DNA of 64,000 nt, taken from contig JBAMDO010000027.1 in assembly GCA_037074765.1 (NCBI GenBank), positions 186,001 to 250,000 on the forward strand, in the 5' to 3' direction. The notes below the pieces were generated by a model, which did no database searches, had not been told where the DNA came from, and saw only the letters and a program-made list of their open reading frames with translations. Made by a program: the position numbers and the translations under genes. Shown in pieces: positions 25,391-43,030 of this stretch. Source of the stretch: Mansonella perstans (lineage: Eukaryota; Nematoda; Chromadorea; Rhabditida; Onchocercidae). The number at the start of each line of letters is the position of its first letter. Position 1 is the stretch's first letter.

Positions 25391-26141
25391 CACTATGCTG
25401 GTTTCATTCTTTTTTTTTTTTTTTTTTTTAGAGCTAATAGTTGAAAATTTGAAAAGGAAACATTTATTCCTGAATGTTCAACAATGAGAGTGCATTTGTT
25501 AATGATAAAACGAAATTTACATGAAGAATGATTATAATACAGAAACATCTCATAACAACTATGGAATATGTCGGTCAACAACTGCACAGAAATACTTCGA
25601 AATACAACGTTTACATGATGATGATTATTTCTTGTTTAAAGTAGTAAATTTAAAATGACATGACAGATCAGAAAAATACATTCTAATATAATCAATCTAG
25701 AAAACTTCCAAAAATGGAAAACATGATGATGAAGATGAGAAGACAAGAATAAAATCAGTCATTAAAAGCAGCATATATCCAGTAAATAACTGAAAAACAA
25801 GAACGAACAGTTTCAAATTGAAAAATTGAGATCAGACATAAAGATTGATTTAGCGATATTATGAAATTCTGTATTGAGGCGATTGTTATGATTGCAAAAT
25901 ATTCATGTCACACGAAGCACTGACACTAACAACAAGAGATGAGAAAGGAAAGATGAACAGCGAAATAAACCAAAGTTTTAAATAGATTGGTCACAAGGTC
26001 AAATAAATTTACTTTGGAATGCAAATTAAGAAATGCAATTTAAGATTGATAAATGAATAGAAAACAATCCAACATTTCAATGACAGCTCAACAACCATAC
26101 TAAATATACAAACACGATCAATAGGATTAGTGCACAGTAAC
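25391..26141. other. Intergenic, 3' flank of tetraspanin
   Basis: AT-rich with a poly-T tract at 25409-25430. No gene recognised. Confidence 0.5.
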
Positions 26142-27931
26142 CTAGTTACGAGAAACGGAGTCCTTAAGCTTCTCCTGTTGTAATTCAACGTTAACTCCTC
26201 TCGAGTAGTGATAAGCAGAACTGACGCAGTCATATGACATCCGATTTTCACGTACCGATCGAAATATGAAAAGCACCAATACCAAAAGAAAGAACTAAAT
26301 TGGATTTCATAAGGATGCTATCATGACAAATTCAGGAAACTTCATAATACTTCGAATACTTATATAGAAAACACGCCTTTAAGGTTGCCTGATTTTTGTT
26401 AATTGTGGACCATTTAAAATGAAAATAATATGCCTTAACAACACTTGCAGTCAAGATAATAGAACTTTTTTTTGAGAGACTAAAATAACTTTTTACCTCA
26501 ATGCAAATGAAGACTACAGCAATGTAGGACGCAACCTTAATCTCTTCAAAAATCCAATTCGTATAAACTTCACTACAACCCTGGAAAAACTGCGAAATAA
26601 TCTGTCCCTCTTGACAGAAAGAAATTGGGGAATTTTGCAAATTACCTAATTCAAAAGAAAAACCAAAGATTACAGTATAAAAGAACTGAACTTCTTTCCC
26701 ATACATAGAAGATTTTTAAAAAATGCTACCTGCTGGAACCACAGATCCCAATTTTCCTTGTCCTTACCGCAATCATTCATCGAAGAATTGGGATTGAAAT
26801 AAATTTTATTGCAACAACTATCAGGAACGTACGAACTATTTGACCATTTTTCGATAGTATCAAACCAATCTGTTGGACCGTCTACACCGCAGCAGAAAAA
26901 CTGCAAGATTTAGAAACAAACATGAAACAGAAGCGTTTGAATTCAAATTTCCCCTTCTCTTGTCTTAATCATAGTATTGCATAAAAAGTCAAATTCACCT
27001 ACCACTTTCTGCAAATTATCCCATGTCAGCTGACTATTCGTGAACACTTCCGGATAATACTTTAAGCTTTGCTTCATATCACTGCGCACACGTCCATATA
27101 TATCCGACTGATAATTCAACGTAAGTATACTCACAACGAATTGAACAGCTAGCAGAAGAAAGACGAAAAATATATACTGAAAGGTAAGCAATGTGCCCAA
27201 AATCGATACAGTTGCGCATCCTTTTATGGTTTAATACTATCACCAAAAGAAAAACCAATACAGTCTTCCGGCTTTGAACTTTTGTGAATTAAATTTTAGG
27301 CGGCGTTAAACGACAAACGACAAGAAAATACAGTTGGCGCCGTGAAATTTTTCATTTCAAACAACTTACGGTAAGTAAAAGTAAGCGCGATTCAATCCAT
27401 ACTCCCAAGCAACCAACAAATGTAATGATAATCACAGTAAGTCCAGCTGCAATACATAATCCTACTGCAGAGAGCGTACCATATGACGATGGAATAATAT
27501 CGATATAAGTTTGCTTTGTTACATAAGACCACAAGCCAATCAATAAGGAACCCAAACCAAGAATCTGAAACATATTTAAATTATAACCCTCAATTACCAA
27601 AACTATTGAAGTAGTCAGCATTAATGTATCTGCAGTGATGACTAAAAGTGAAAATGCTAGTAAAATAATAGCTTAAAAACCATTTCCTATTCCAACCAAC
27701 GATTGTTTTGCATAATGTAATTGATGATTAGATTTCAACAATAATCTGTTACTACACTGATTCTAATACCACTGAATCACAATACATAAAATGAATTAAA
27801 AAGTGCTGAAAATTATTCAAAAAGTATGAAATGTTAAATCATAGGTAAATTGAAATACTAACCCAAAAGATGCAGTTGAAAGCGAAAAATGCCCGTTTTT
27901 GAGCACTACGATTATGCAAATAAGATGCCAT
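26142..27931 (-). CDS. Tetraspanin
   Basis: Six exons join in phase: 27863-27931, 27370-27564, 27003-27176, 26730-26900, 26497-26607 and 26142-26294, giving 290 aa. TM1 spans the first junction (CIFW/ILGLGSLLIGLW), TM2 is around LCIAAGLTVIIITFVGCLG, TM3 around YIFFVFLLLAVQFVV and TM4 around YIAVVFICIE/FFLLVLVLFIF. The large extracellular loop has the CCG signature at 149-151, PDSCC at 172-176, a cysteine near 190 and GC at 213-214, so six loop cysteines. There are NSS sites at about 167 and 184. Tetraspanins organise membrane microdomains by binding partner proteins; the specific role is unknown. The 26607 acceptor was chosen among close AGs because it keeps phase and the cysteine spacing. 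A trans-splice-like 'ttttag' sits 9 nt upstream of the ATG. Confidence 0.9.
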
Positions 27932-29222
27932 ATATCTGAGCTAAAAACCTGCAAAAAAAAAAAAAAGAAAAAAAAACCTAAAAGTAATTTATTATTTCAA
28001 AATCACAACGTATCATTTTAATGATCCGATAACTTATCAACCTGAAGCACATACTACACCTTTGAGGAAGTTTGAGGAAGTTCAATAGCGAAATCAATTG
28101 GTTCAAGAAAAATGGAAATAGCATAATCTGTGGAAGAAGCAGCTGAATCAGCGGAAGAGGTAAGAAGCAAGTCAACTAACTTATTTTTTCTTCACAATCA
28201 CTTTCGTTAATTATATCAGGACACCTGATAAATTATAACATCGCCATTCGTATATTTACAAATTAGACAATCTGAATTGCAAACTCATAACAAACCCGGT
28301 GAAAGTAAGTACAACTACAGTTCGGATAAAGGTAATTCAAACCCACTTCTTGAACGAAACAATACATCACCGAACGGATCAGAACAACAGATCGAGTAGA
28401 TTTGGCGGCCTTGTTGACAGGTGTGAAATATTGACTAATATGGTAATAAAAGATGGTAGGATAGATGGAACTGTTTCTCTTTGTTTCATCTTTGTCATTT
28501 GCTTGTCACATCCAAAATATTCGATATTCCAATATTTGATTCATTTCTTTTTTCTTTCAAGCCATGTATTTTGTTGTTGAATTTAAAAATAATATTTACT
28601 CTCCTCACTGCGATAATTTGATTCATCTATAACAATTCATCTTGAGAAATGCAGTAATTAAATATAAAATTTTTATTGCATAGCACTTTAATCCTTAGTT
28701 TGATATAATTTAAATTTCATTTCCGCCGTAGCATTGACAGATTCATTTGATGTTATTCAAAATTTAATAATATATTCATTTCAAAAAAGTATCATTTTTA
28801 TTTAAAATTTGAATTTCGAACCTTTTTTTTTTTACAATGTCATTATTATACATGGAGCTCAAAGTTTATAAAGAATATTTCGAATTAATTAACTTCTGTT
28901 TGTTAAATTTTTTATCCGCCCAACGATCGATAGATAATGAGTGAGTAATGGTTGTGACGAATTCTTAAGGATCCGTGGAAGTTGCATAGGCGGAAAGCGA
29001 TACAAAGCCCTAGGGGACCGTAGAATAATTATTTGTAAGGTATGGTGGGAGTGGGGTGGCTTTTTTTCAAATTTTGTAAGGAAAAAATTTCAAGTGATTT
29101 TAGGAGAGAGTCCTCGGTTTTCTCGAGGGGTATATTTTTGATAGGATCTTTTGAATTTCTTAAGGATGAGATTTGTTTCGGCATAATTTCGCTCTAGCGG
29201 AAGTTGGGAAATATTTCTTTGC
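27932..29222. promoter_or_regulatory. Divergent region between tetraspanin and rho-1
   Basis: The first part holds the tetraspanin acceptor 'gtttttag' (ending at 27941, minus strand). A GC-richer patch at 28290-28450 has short open frames on both strands but no convincing gene. Positions 28930-29222, just upstream of rho-1, are also GC-richer, consistent with a promoter or outron. Confidence 0.45.
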
Positions 29223-29224
29223 AG
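29223..29224 (+). other. Candidate spliced-leader acceptor, rho-1
   Basis: 'atttctttgcag' ends 16 nt before the rho-1 ATG, a strong nematode acceptor with no upstream coding exon. Confidence 0.55.
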
Positions 29225-29240
29225 ACTTCGGAACTTGCGA

Positions 29241-30966
<1,726 letters not shown>

Positions 30967-33496
30967 ACTCACTGTAGTTTCTGCAACCAGTCTTGTTTAT
31001 TCTCTGATTCCCTGTGAAAACTGAGTGGGTTCGGAAATTGGGTATTGTTGTTTTTGGTGAAAAAATAGATGGAAGTAGGCGATTACTATTTGGCAGTTCT
31101 ACTTTATCAATAATTTATCTCTTGCTGTTGGTCAAGAAATGCTCCTAATTATTGTTGATAGCCGGAATGATTTTACAATATTTATTATCATTTTTCAAAA
31201 TTAAAAAAAAAAAAAAACAATTCAGTGGTGACCCTCACTGCTGGACTTGACATAAAAACTTTAATGTGCGCAGTGTTTTTTTTAATTTTTCTTTGCCCTT
31301 GTTTCGATTCTTTCTCTGATTTCAGCATGCTAATGTGCACTTATTTATTTCTGTCATCGTTATTGTTGCGTTGCTTAGTTCTTACTTTTCTTGTTTTTTT
31401 TTTTTTTTTTTTTTTTGAAATCCAGAAAGTATCCCTATGCTGTTAAGACGGAAAATTATTCGCTGTTATTTATAGGAAATGTGTGATAGTAAATTAATTT
31501 TTTCCAATTGCTGTGTGTACAGTTTTTTGTAAGCGAACAGAATTCAACGAAGCATACTAGGCGAGGGATTTTAGGAAAATTTCTCTCAACTGGTGCAAGC
31601 ATTTCTGAAGTTCAGGTTTCATAAATTAATTAAAAAAAAAAACAAATTAAGGATGTGCATTAATTGATAACAAGACCCGAAAAGCATATTGGATGTGAAG
31701 AAGCTCTGGAGAAGATTGGAGGGAGGAGGGGAGCTTTCTACGAATCGCTTTTGCAGGATTGTACAACTATGAATTTATGGATCTAAGGAAATGCTTAGAT
31801 GACAGATGATGTTGCGGTGAGGAGATTTCCCGGAAGATAATAGAGCAGCTGTAAAAATTAAATGCTTTGTGAAACCAGTTTTCTGTTGGTCATCATTTTG
31901 GTCATCGATTGTTTTTTCTGCTCTGAGGTTTGAAATGAACTTAAAATGAAAATGAACATTGAAATTCTTTTCACACTTGATTTTGTCTGTTGCTCTATTT
32001 TACATATTTGTTTTCATTAACAGTAGTAGAAAACTGATTCAAGAGAACTCTCTCTACATTGTAATAGAAAGAAAGAAATGGTTGAATATAAGAGAAAACA
32101 ATTCTCATGTAACTGATGTGATCATTGTGACTACACTTAGACTATGTAAACTTAATGAAAGCATAAGTTGTATATGAAAGTGATTTTACAATTGCTATTG
32201 CATAATTGTTTACGATGTCATCATTATAGCGAAAAAAGAATTGCATCACATTTTAGACACACTAAAAAAAATGATTATGAAGAACGGTAGAAATGAAATA
32301 TCTGTCATTTAAACATAATGCAGCGCCAGTAGTTTGTTCTTTTATTAATTGAGGCTAATAATTCTATTGATTGCTAATAATTCTACTGATTTAAATATTC
32401 TATTAATTGTTCCACTGACAATAAAATTTGTTTCCATTATTTGAAAGCAATTAAATTTTGTTCAGTGTTACTTTAGTGTTCGGGATTTAGAGATAATGAT
32501 AATGATGAAAATGTTAGGAGCCATGAATGTTTACACATATAACTTCATTTATTCTAAAATCTGGGAATCAGTAATTGAAAGTAACTGCAATAATATTAGA
32601 TTTTGTGAGTTTAATGAGACGAGATTTTCGATATCTTTCAACTGTACCACATATACTACAGTAACATGTGCAGTGAAATCCTAATGATCAAAAAGAATAA
32701 AATTTCTTGATCAATAAGAATTGATAATTTCTGCATCGATAAGGCAGATCAGTGCAAACAATGAAAATTCAACTCTCAAAGATCATTTTTTAACAATCAT
32801 AATGCATGATTCAGGAAAAACTTGGTGCGACATTTATTCATTGAAATAATATATATTATTGTAGTAATACAATAAATATTAAAAAAAAAAGACAAAATTG
32901 AAATTAAAATAAAAGGGAGGGAAAAGAGGAGCATTGATGTATCAGTCATTTAGAAATGTAAATGGTAATTTATTTCTTCGCCCTAAACCAATTTTTTTTT
33001 TCTTTTTTATTGTCATTAATGGAATTTTGCCATCTTTTTAAGTGTCATTACTATTGATATTATTGTTGTTGTAATTTTGCAACAATAATTTTAATGTTTT
33101 ATTGACAAATGATTTATACTCTAAGCTGCAAATGTAAGTTAGAATGGATGAAAATCTTATATGTCAACTGAAGAAGCAAAAAAAAAAAAAAAAATTCTCC
33201 AAAAAAAAATTCCTTCATTTGCATTTCGTTTATTCACCGTGAATTTTCTCGTTTTCTTTTTTTTTCAATCAATTTTTTGGATTTTATTTTATTTAATAAA
33301 AATTTGTCTTTTCGAAATTTCAAGATCGGAATTGCAATAGTCGTTATTTTTTATTTTGTCTCTATATATATAAATATATATATATATTTATATCTCTAAT
33401 ACTATATCAAATACCTAAATATTTAACTCGAAAAAATTGGAAATTTAGAAATAAAAGCATTGCAACCATTTGTGAGAATCTTTCAAAATTTGAATT
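30967..33496. other. Intergenic, 3' flank of rho-1
   Basis: AT-rich with long A and T runs (31202-31216, 31395-31418, 33178-33197) and an ATATAT patch at 33360-33395. No gene recognised. Confidence 0.5.
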
Positions 33497-33580
33497 ATGG
33501 GCGAAAATTCACTACGAAACAAAAGAGGAATTGAACTAAAACAGAATGATGTAGAAGTATACTCATATGCTCAGAATGAG
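33497..33580 (+). other. Orphan first-exon-like ORF
   Basis: An ATG-started 28-codon frame (MGENSLRNKRGIELK...) runs directly into a good GTATGT donor in phase 0. A 52-nt intron ending 'ctccttcag' could follow, after which the frame stops 11 codons on. The composition looks coding, but no further exon and no family were recognised. Confidence 0.25.
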
Positions 33581-35703
33581 GTATGTATATATATCTACAT
33601 ACTTTTTCATTTGTCTTTTTTTCCTCCTTCAGACAAGTCAGAGCCATCAGAACCAGTCTCACTAATATTCCTCATGCTTCTAATGAAATTTGCGAAAAAT
33701 GTTCATCTAAACAATTTAATACTTTCCTCTCCTTTTCCATACTTTTTTCCTCCTCCATTTATTTCACTTTATTTTCATCTTTCTCTTCCACCCTGATTTC
33801 CGACTACTTGGAAGCCACAATCAAAATGAGCCATGACATTGCGGCATACATCTATCTTCTTCCATTCCCATCTGCCTTACTATCGCGATTCGTCCATTTA
33901 TTTAAATTTCAAAACAATGAAAATGCTTGTAACATTTTCGAACTGTTTCACCAAAGGATTTTCGATTACTCCTAATCTTTTTTATCTCTTTTTTTTGTTT
34001 AAATCTTTGAACTGAACATTAAAATGAAAAATTGATGGTTGTTGGGATACTGCCAGATGCTAGTTGAAATTCTTAAAGCAATAAACTCTTTTTTCTAATT
34101 AATCTTAACAAGCATAAGTTGTTTGTTTCATTATTATCCATAAACAAGAATGACTTGATAAGGTTTAGCTCAACGGATGGAAGTGATATCATGCTTCACT
34201 TGTTTTGCATCTGACTTTTTCATGCATTTTCATTATGATATAATGTTTAATGTTATCAACATTTTTGAAATTATTCTGATAAAATGCGCTATCGTAATAA
34301 TGCCAAATGTTTGATTTTCATTATCTTTTCATGATTTAAAGCTTTATTTAAGCTAGCCTTAACTATTTAAGGCAATTTTTTTTTAAAAATAACTTTCCAT
34401 TTCTTTTCCTTTTCTTCATCTTTATCCGACGTGCCATTAATTTCCTTTGCAATGTTCTCCTCAGTGATTTGCTCTCAATTCTTTACAACGATCTTCGAAG
34501 TTTGATCGAATTACCATTTTCTCAACTTTTTTCTTCGTTTTATATTTCTAACCTTACAGTAGACCTTTCTCATTTTAAATTTTATTATATTTCACATTTT
34601 TTTTTTCGTTTCATTTTGAAGACATTATCCAACAAATTTTGAAATTTCGTCAAATTTTTTTCTTCTTTGCTCTCCAGTTAATTTTTGGATTTGTTCTTGT
34701 TAAGCTGAGATATTAATACATTTATTAGATTAGCTAAATTTTCGCGCTTAATTCTACAACTCTACGGTATTTAATTTATGCGGGAATGAAGCGAAATGTT
34801 TGACTCTTATTTGAGAGATTATCATTTATGGCCATTCTGATGAAGCATTGTGAGGAAGATTGAAAGATTAGATAAAATAAGATATAGAATGAGAAAGAAG
34901 GAGAAAGAGAAAGTGGAAAAAAAGGAGAGGTGATACAGAATTAAATAGAAAATACAACTATTTATATATTAATACGAATCTAATCTGAAGCTAATCTTCT
35001 CCTTTACTTTGTCTAACGGATTCCCATACTCTTCAACAATGTCGCAAAATTTTCCTTCTCAACTTTTTATCCCAAATCCATTATTTTCCCTCTCCTTTTC
35101 AGTCTTTTATATTTTTTCATTTCATTGTTTGGTACAATAATCGATTAATTAATAAGTTAATTAATTAATTAATAAGACATTTCAAATAGAATGTTAATTG
35201 GCAAGCTCGTAAAAATTATTTCATTTTATTTGTTTACTACAATTTAATTTACTTAAATTCTCATTGTTCACGAATGTCATTGTCTTTTTTTTCGCAATTT
35301 CATTAACATATCAATAAAATATTTATATTTTATTGTAAATATGAATATGTTGCATCAAAATTTCAATTGTCAATCATAAGATTTTTTAATTGCTCAAATT
35401 TACAATTAATGCATTGTTTTATAGCTTTTTCCATTTATTGCTTCTTTTTACTGATTTCACAAATATCGATTGTTTGGAATAATTTAAATTGAGATTATCC
35501 AATTTTTGATAATCTCAGTTTAAATTATTGAAATTTTTTTTCAAAAAATTTTTTTCAACACTGCATTGTAATAAGAATTCACTATGTTTGATAATATGCT
35601 TACAGACTTAGTTTACAGGGACGTCGTACTCTATTTAATATTCAAGAGATTTTTTAATATCTAGAGTGAGATTTCTGGAGGGAAAAGAATCATCGATATT
35701 CCC
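33581..35703. other. Intergenic between the two Rho genes
   Basis: AT-rich. Several hydrophobic open frames at 33583-34015 are pyrimidine-rich low complexity rather than protein-like. An inverted repeat near 35478 is listed separately. Confidence 0.45.
35478..35529. repeat. Near-perfect inverted repeat upstream of Rho paralogue
   Basis: The 22-bp arms 35478-35499 and 35508-35529 are reverse complements with one mismatch, around an 8-nt loop. The core is 'aatttaaattgagattatc'. It ends about 180 bp before the ATG of the second Rho gene. Confidence 0.8.
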
Positions 35704-35712
35704 AGGATCGAT

Positions 35713-38176
<2,464 letters not shown>

Positions 38177-39436
38177 AATTATTTCGAAATAAATTATTCC
38201 CTTAATACGTTTATCGTATATTCACTTCCATTTCTAGAACAATTTTATTTCAAATTTAATAAATAACTTTCATTTGAACTGAAATTTTTGCTTCTCTTCC
38301 TCCCCTTTCAAAACAAAAAATGTTGCGATAAAATTCCGGAAATTAAATGATAGAGAAAAAAGCACATATCGAGCGAAATATGAAAAGTATCCAAGTAAGG
38401 TATTATCATGAGTACCAAGCATTCAGGATAATATTACATTAGTCATCTAATATCTAATCTAATTTATTAGTAAGCCTAAAATGTTAGTTATAAGTTATTT
38501 TATCGCAAGATAATAGATTTTGATAATATTACAAAAAATCAGTTTCAAGGATCCTGAAATATTTTGCTTGTTCTGTATCATTTTGACAATGTTCGAAATA
38601 AATGAAGTTCGCTTATTTTGGTGACTTTGCATGCTTATTTCCCAAAACCACTAGGCAGAATTTAATCAGTGATCTTTCTTACTTCACCATTAATTAGCAT
38701 TTTCCTGAAAGCTTTTCACCTTTCCTATCTCACTATAACAATTGGCTAGAAGTCTTTTTTTGTACAAAGCTTGGAAAGAAGAATAAATAATCATCGCATT
38801 CATGTATCATGTCATTTACTGATATGCTATTACCGTACAGCAGGATTTGTTGAAAATTCCGCATCTATGATTCTTAGTTAATACATTGTTTCATCGAAAA
38901 GAATGGTTTTGATTAAAAGCATTAGCAGAAATTTGATCAAAGAAAAATTTTCACATTTCGTAGACGAGAGCAACAAATTATGTATTTTAAATTTAATCAA
39001 CCAAATTTTGAAACAGCAAAGATGTTTATTAAATATTAATTTTGGTAATAAACGGAAAATGGATTGGGAAGTTAACAACTAATTCTAAAAATTTCATATT
39101 AAAATTTTTCCGCCCTTACTGTCGCAATATTTCATGTTTAAATTTGTCTAAACGAAAAAAATTGAAATGTAAGATAAAGAGATGAATTTGTCGCATGATG
39201 TATTCATATAAGATGACTAACATATGGACCAGTTTTTAGTTTTCCGATTTCTCCGATTTCTATTTTTTATTTTTCTTGTTTCAATTGATTTAATTCATGA
39301 ACTGAGAAAGACGGTAGTCAAACAGACTGATTTGAATTCTAGAAATCAATCATACGAATTCTGGAAATCAATCAAACTTGATAAAATTTAATTTGTTTCA
39401 GTTTTACACGAATAATATGTGCGATGTGTTACTTCT

Positions 39437-39589
39437 ATGGATGCCTCAAAATTTTCTGACAATTTAATTCTGCTAAAATGGTTACTGGAAAAAATTGCTG
39501 GACTTGTTTCTGAAGAATCCCTTCCAAGAAAAACCCGATTAGCACCAGCAATTAGTCGATTTTTGCTAACTTTTACGATTTATGCTTGA
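39437..39589 (+). other. Candidate 50-aa small ORF
   Basis: An ATG frame (starts MDASKFSDNLILLKWLLEKI) lies 36 nt after a perfect acceptor 'tttgtttcag' (ending at 39400). It is GC-richer than the surrounding DNA. Two short upstream ATGs in other frames would have to be bypassed. No family recognised. Confidence 0.25.
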
Positions 39590-40815
39590 AGGTGATACGA
39601 AACGAAAAAAAATTAAATCTATCGAGAAGTCATTGCAATTCATTTTCTTTTTATCCGTTAGGTATTCGTCGATGTAAGACAAAACTATCACTATCATGTG
39701 TCACTCCGCTTTTACTTCTATCGCTTATTTTTTCCTTTTCACTACTTTTCACCAAATGACCGCTGTTATCTTTTTTTCTTTGAAAGTTATAAAATGGATG
39801 AGAGATTTGAAATTTCTTGATGAAAAAAAGCTTACGATTTCCTCATTTGAATTAAGCTTTCATTATGTTATAGGCATTATCTAAAATTGAGTTATAGGTA
39901 TTAGTTATAGGTAATTAAGTTACAAGTGTTACCTGAAATTAAGCATTAAAACATTATGAAAATAGAAAGAAAAAAGTGCATATTATAATTGAAACGTAAT
40001 TTTATATCATTTTCACTTTTCATTCTTATCGATCATATTTCTATACTTTTCAATTTCTCTTTTTCTTTTTAATCAAATAATGCAAGTAAGAAAGGGGAAA
40101 AGTTGTGAAGGTAAATACAACATGAAAGTAACGAGAATTTTTCTCCCTACAAAATTCCGAAATTTTTCATAGTTGATCAGCAAATAAACTAATCAAAATT
40201 TAATCAGACTAACTGGAAATTTTCCAATTTTATTCCTTTAACTTATGCATTCGGGAAGAATGCAACTGCTAGTTGAATTTCTGATGATTGATACATTTTG
40301 CTTTGTGGTAACACATGGGACATGTTAAAAACATATTATCATAGGAAGTGGAAAAATTCTATGAGCAAGCATTATTCGTTCATATGACTACTTATCGTTT
40401 ATTTCAAGAAAATTGCCTTATTTGTTCCGTATTGACAATGTCATGCTTTTTTTTATCCATTATTGCTTGAAATTCCCTGTCTTCTTTTGATAGAGTTAGC
40501 ATATTGCCAAAATTATATAAGCTAAATTATATAAGTGCTGAATTGTCGATAATTTCAACTGCAACTTCAATAATGAACAAAGACAAATCTCGTTACAAAG
40601 ACTTTTTTCCCGTGGACGAAGTTTCGTGTTGAATTTTATGCCAAGGAACTGAAAAATGTATAGCTTGGAAAAACACATATGTACAGCCCAGCTCTATTCT
40701 GGTGGTTTGCGCGCAAATGCAGAATTTAATATAGGAATGCGTAAAACACAAACAGTAATAGGAAAGAAAAGTAATACAAATAGTAATGGGAAAGAAAAAA
40801 GTCGACTGAATTAAC

Positions 40816-41539
40816 TGGACTGAGTTATTGAAAGGAAGTGCTGGAAGGAAGTATTGGCGATCATACGATGAGGCCAATACCAATGAGAGTATATTTGAAA
40901 TAAGCCCAGTCAGCAATTGAATTAATCAATGAGGATTACAGATCTTTTTATACTGTAGACAAATGGATCTGGTTCGCCGCATTCCATACGTAGGATGGAC
41001 CTTAAAGCATTAGACGGAAGATGATCACTTCAATCATTTGATAGTTGCAAATAGAATGTTAATGAAGAATTTAAAAGATCTTCGCACTATTCCAGCATTG
41101 CATATACACCAAAAATTTTACAATACTACGACATGTGAATTTAGTTCTAAATGAGATGTACCTTACAATGTGTCGCCGATTTCACAAAAATTTCACATGT
41201 GATTAGCTTATTATTAATATATTTTGAAATTCGCTTAAAATTATTGCTATAAAATGGTTCATTACTTTAGGTTTCAAAATATTTTCAATTTTTTTTCTGT
41301 AATGCAACACTTGTCTCACAGCTCTTTAAACTGAGAACAATTTATACTAAAAATTCACATTATGAATTTACTCCGGATTTTTCCGACAAATGCCCAGTAT
41401 TATTGAGCGTTTGATTTTCAGCGATGATGATCCTCATAATACGGACCATAATAAAGCCTCATGCAAAACTCCACTCCTGAATATCCGGAACGGCTTCTGG
41501 ATTTCCGGCGCGATAAGTTTGAAGTACTCGTTTTTTTGA
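40816..41539 (+). other. Candidate unrecognised multi-exon gene, 3' part
   Basis: Three pieces connect in phase: a frame reading KGSAGRKYWRSYDEANTNE that ends at 40888 (5' limit unclear), a 31-nt exon 40959-40989 after 'tactgtag', and 41422-41539 after 'ttgattttcag', ending in TGA. The last piece reads DDDPHNTDHNKASCKTPLLN. Each is locally GC-richer. A 107-codon minus-strand frame overlaps at 40593-40916. No homologue recognised. Confidence 0.22.
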
Positions 41540-41899
41540 AACTTGCTGAAGTTATTAAAGACAAATGATAATATATGTTTAATTTTTACCGGAATTTCAC
41601 GTGGTATTAATTTATTACATCTCAAAACCGTAAATTTTATTTTGAATCATTCTTTGACTCATTTTACATCATTTTTTTTTTCAAACTGCGTTGATTTCAA
41701 AGTGAAAAAGAAAAACACAAAAACAATCTCTAATTCATGCAACTCACAATTCAGTTTAATTTTTTTTGATAATTACAACTAAAAAGACAATACAGATTCA
41801 TTATTTTTATAATTAGTCATACTGATTAAAATTTATTAAGTGTTAAAATTTGTGCTTTAAACTGTGTTCGCATAAAGAGAACAAATGGATGAAAATTAA

Positions 41900-42360
41900 A
41901 CTTGATGAAAGTGAATTTAATTAAATTTATTTATAACCATGTAATGTAACCCAATACAAGTAATGCATTTTACCAGTATTATCATTATTATCATAGCTAT
42001 CATTATGCTAACTATCATTATGCTTAATGTATGAAAACATATGGATGTATAACAATGAATGAAATAAATTTTTGGGTCATCACTCATCATCATTTTCATC
42101 TTATCGCTATCACCATTATTATCACTCAAAGAGTATTAGCTATTGTTTACCTAGCAAAAATATTTGTTTAAAAGTACTAAATAATACTTTATTTATGCAT
42201 TTCACCGCATAATCTAATTTAATCCATTTTATTTGATATTATTTTAGTGAAATTCTAACCATGAATTAGGAAGTCATTGCTCAGTTATTTCTCCAAGTCT
42301 TTTTCTTAGAAATATTTTGATCAAATGATTTCCAATTTCCTCCCAAATTTCTGCCGAAAA
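41900..42360. repeat. 461-bp tandem duplication, copy 1
   Basis: This copy is followed directly by a second at exactly 461 bp offset. I count fewer than ten substitutions and no indels between them, so roughly 98% identity. A 70-codon minus-strand frame is intact in both copies, but its composition (runs of Met and Ile) does not look like a real protein. Confidence 0.95.
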
Positions 42361-42821
42361 ACTTGACGAAAGTGAATTTAATTAAATTTATTTATAACCA
42401 TGTAATGTAGCCCAATACAAGTAATGCATTTTACCAGTATTATCATTATTATCATAGTTATCATTATGCCAACTATCATTATGCTTAATGTATGAAAACA
42501 TATGGATGTATAACAATGAATGAAATAAATTTTTGGGTCATCACTCATCATCATTTTCATCTTATCGCTATCACCATTATTATCACTCAAAGAGTATTAG
42601 CCATTGTTTACCTAGCAAAAATATTTGTTTAAAAGTACTAAATAATACTTTATTTATGCATTTCACCGCATAATCTAATTTAATCCATTTTATTTGATAT
42701 TATTTTAGTGAAATTCTAACTATGAATTAGGAAGTCATTGCTCAGTTATTTCTCCAAGTCTTTTTCTTAGAAATATTTTGATCAAATGATTTCCAATTCC
42801 CTCCCAAATTTCTGCCGAAAA
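42361..42821. repeat. 461-bp tandem duplication, copy 2
   Basis: The second copy of the unit at 41900-42360. The boundary is the junction 'ctgccgaaaa/acttga', and copy 2 ends at the matching 'ctgccgaaaa'. Confidence 0.95.
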
Positions 42822-43030
42822 ATTTTATATCCGTTTTTGCCATTTAGGATTTAATTAATTTTTATTAATTTAATTTTTGCCATTTAATTAATTTTTAGGT
42901 GAAAATTTCACAATGGGTTATTGCAGGATGGCAAGTTAGAACTTTTTGTGCAATTCTAAATAATTGTTCTTTTTATCTTTTCGCGTTTGCAGTTTCTTTG
43001 CCATTGGTAATTTCGAGATCTTTATGAACG

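Noticed and set aside
33583..33975. 130-codon plus-strand ORF
   Set aside because: Phe/Ser-rich translation of pyrimidine-rich DNA; three overlapping frames are equally open.
41917..42590. Two nearly identical 70-codon minus-strand ORFs
   Set aside because: Both are within the 461-bp duplication. Identity reflects recent duplication, and the Met/Ile-rich composition comes from ATC/ATT-rich DNA.
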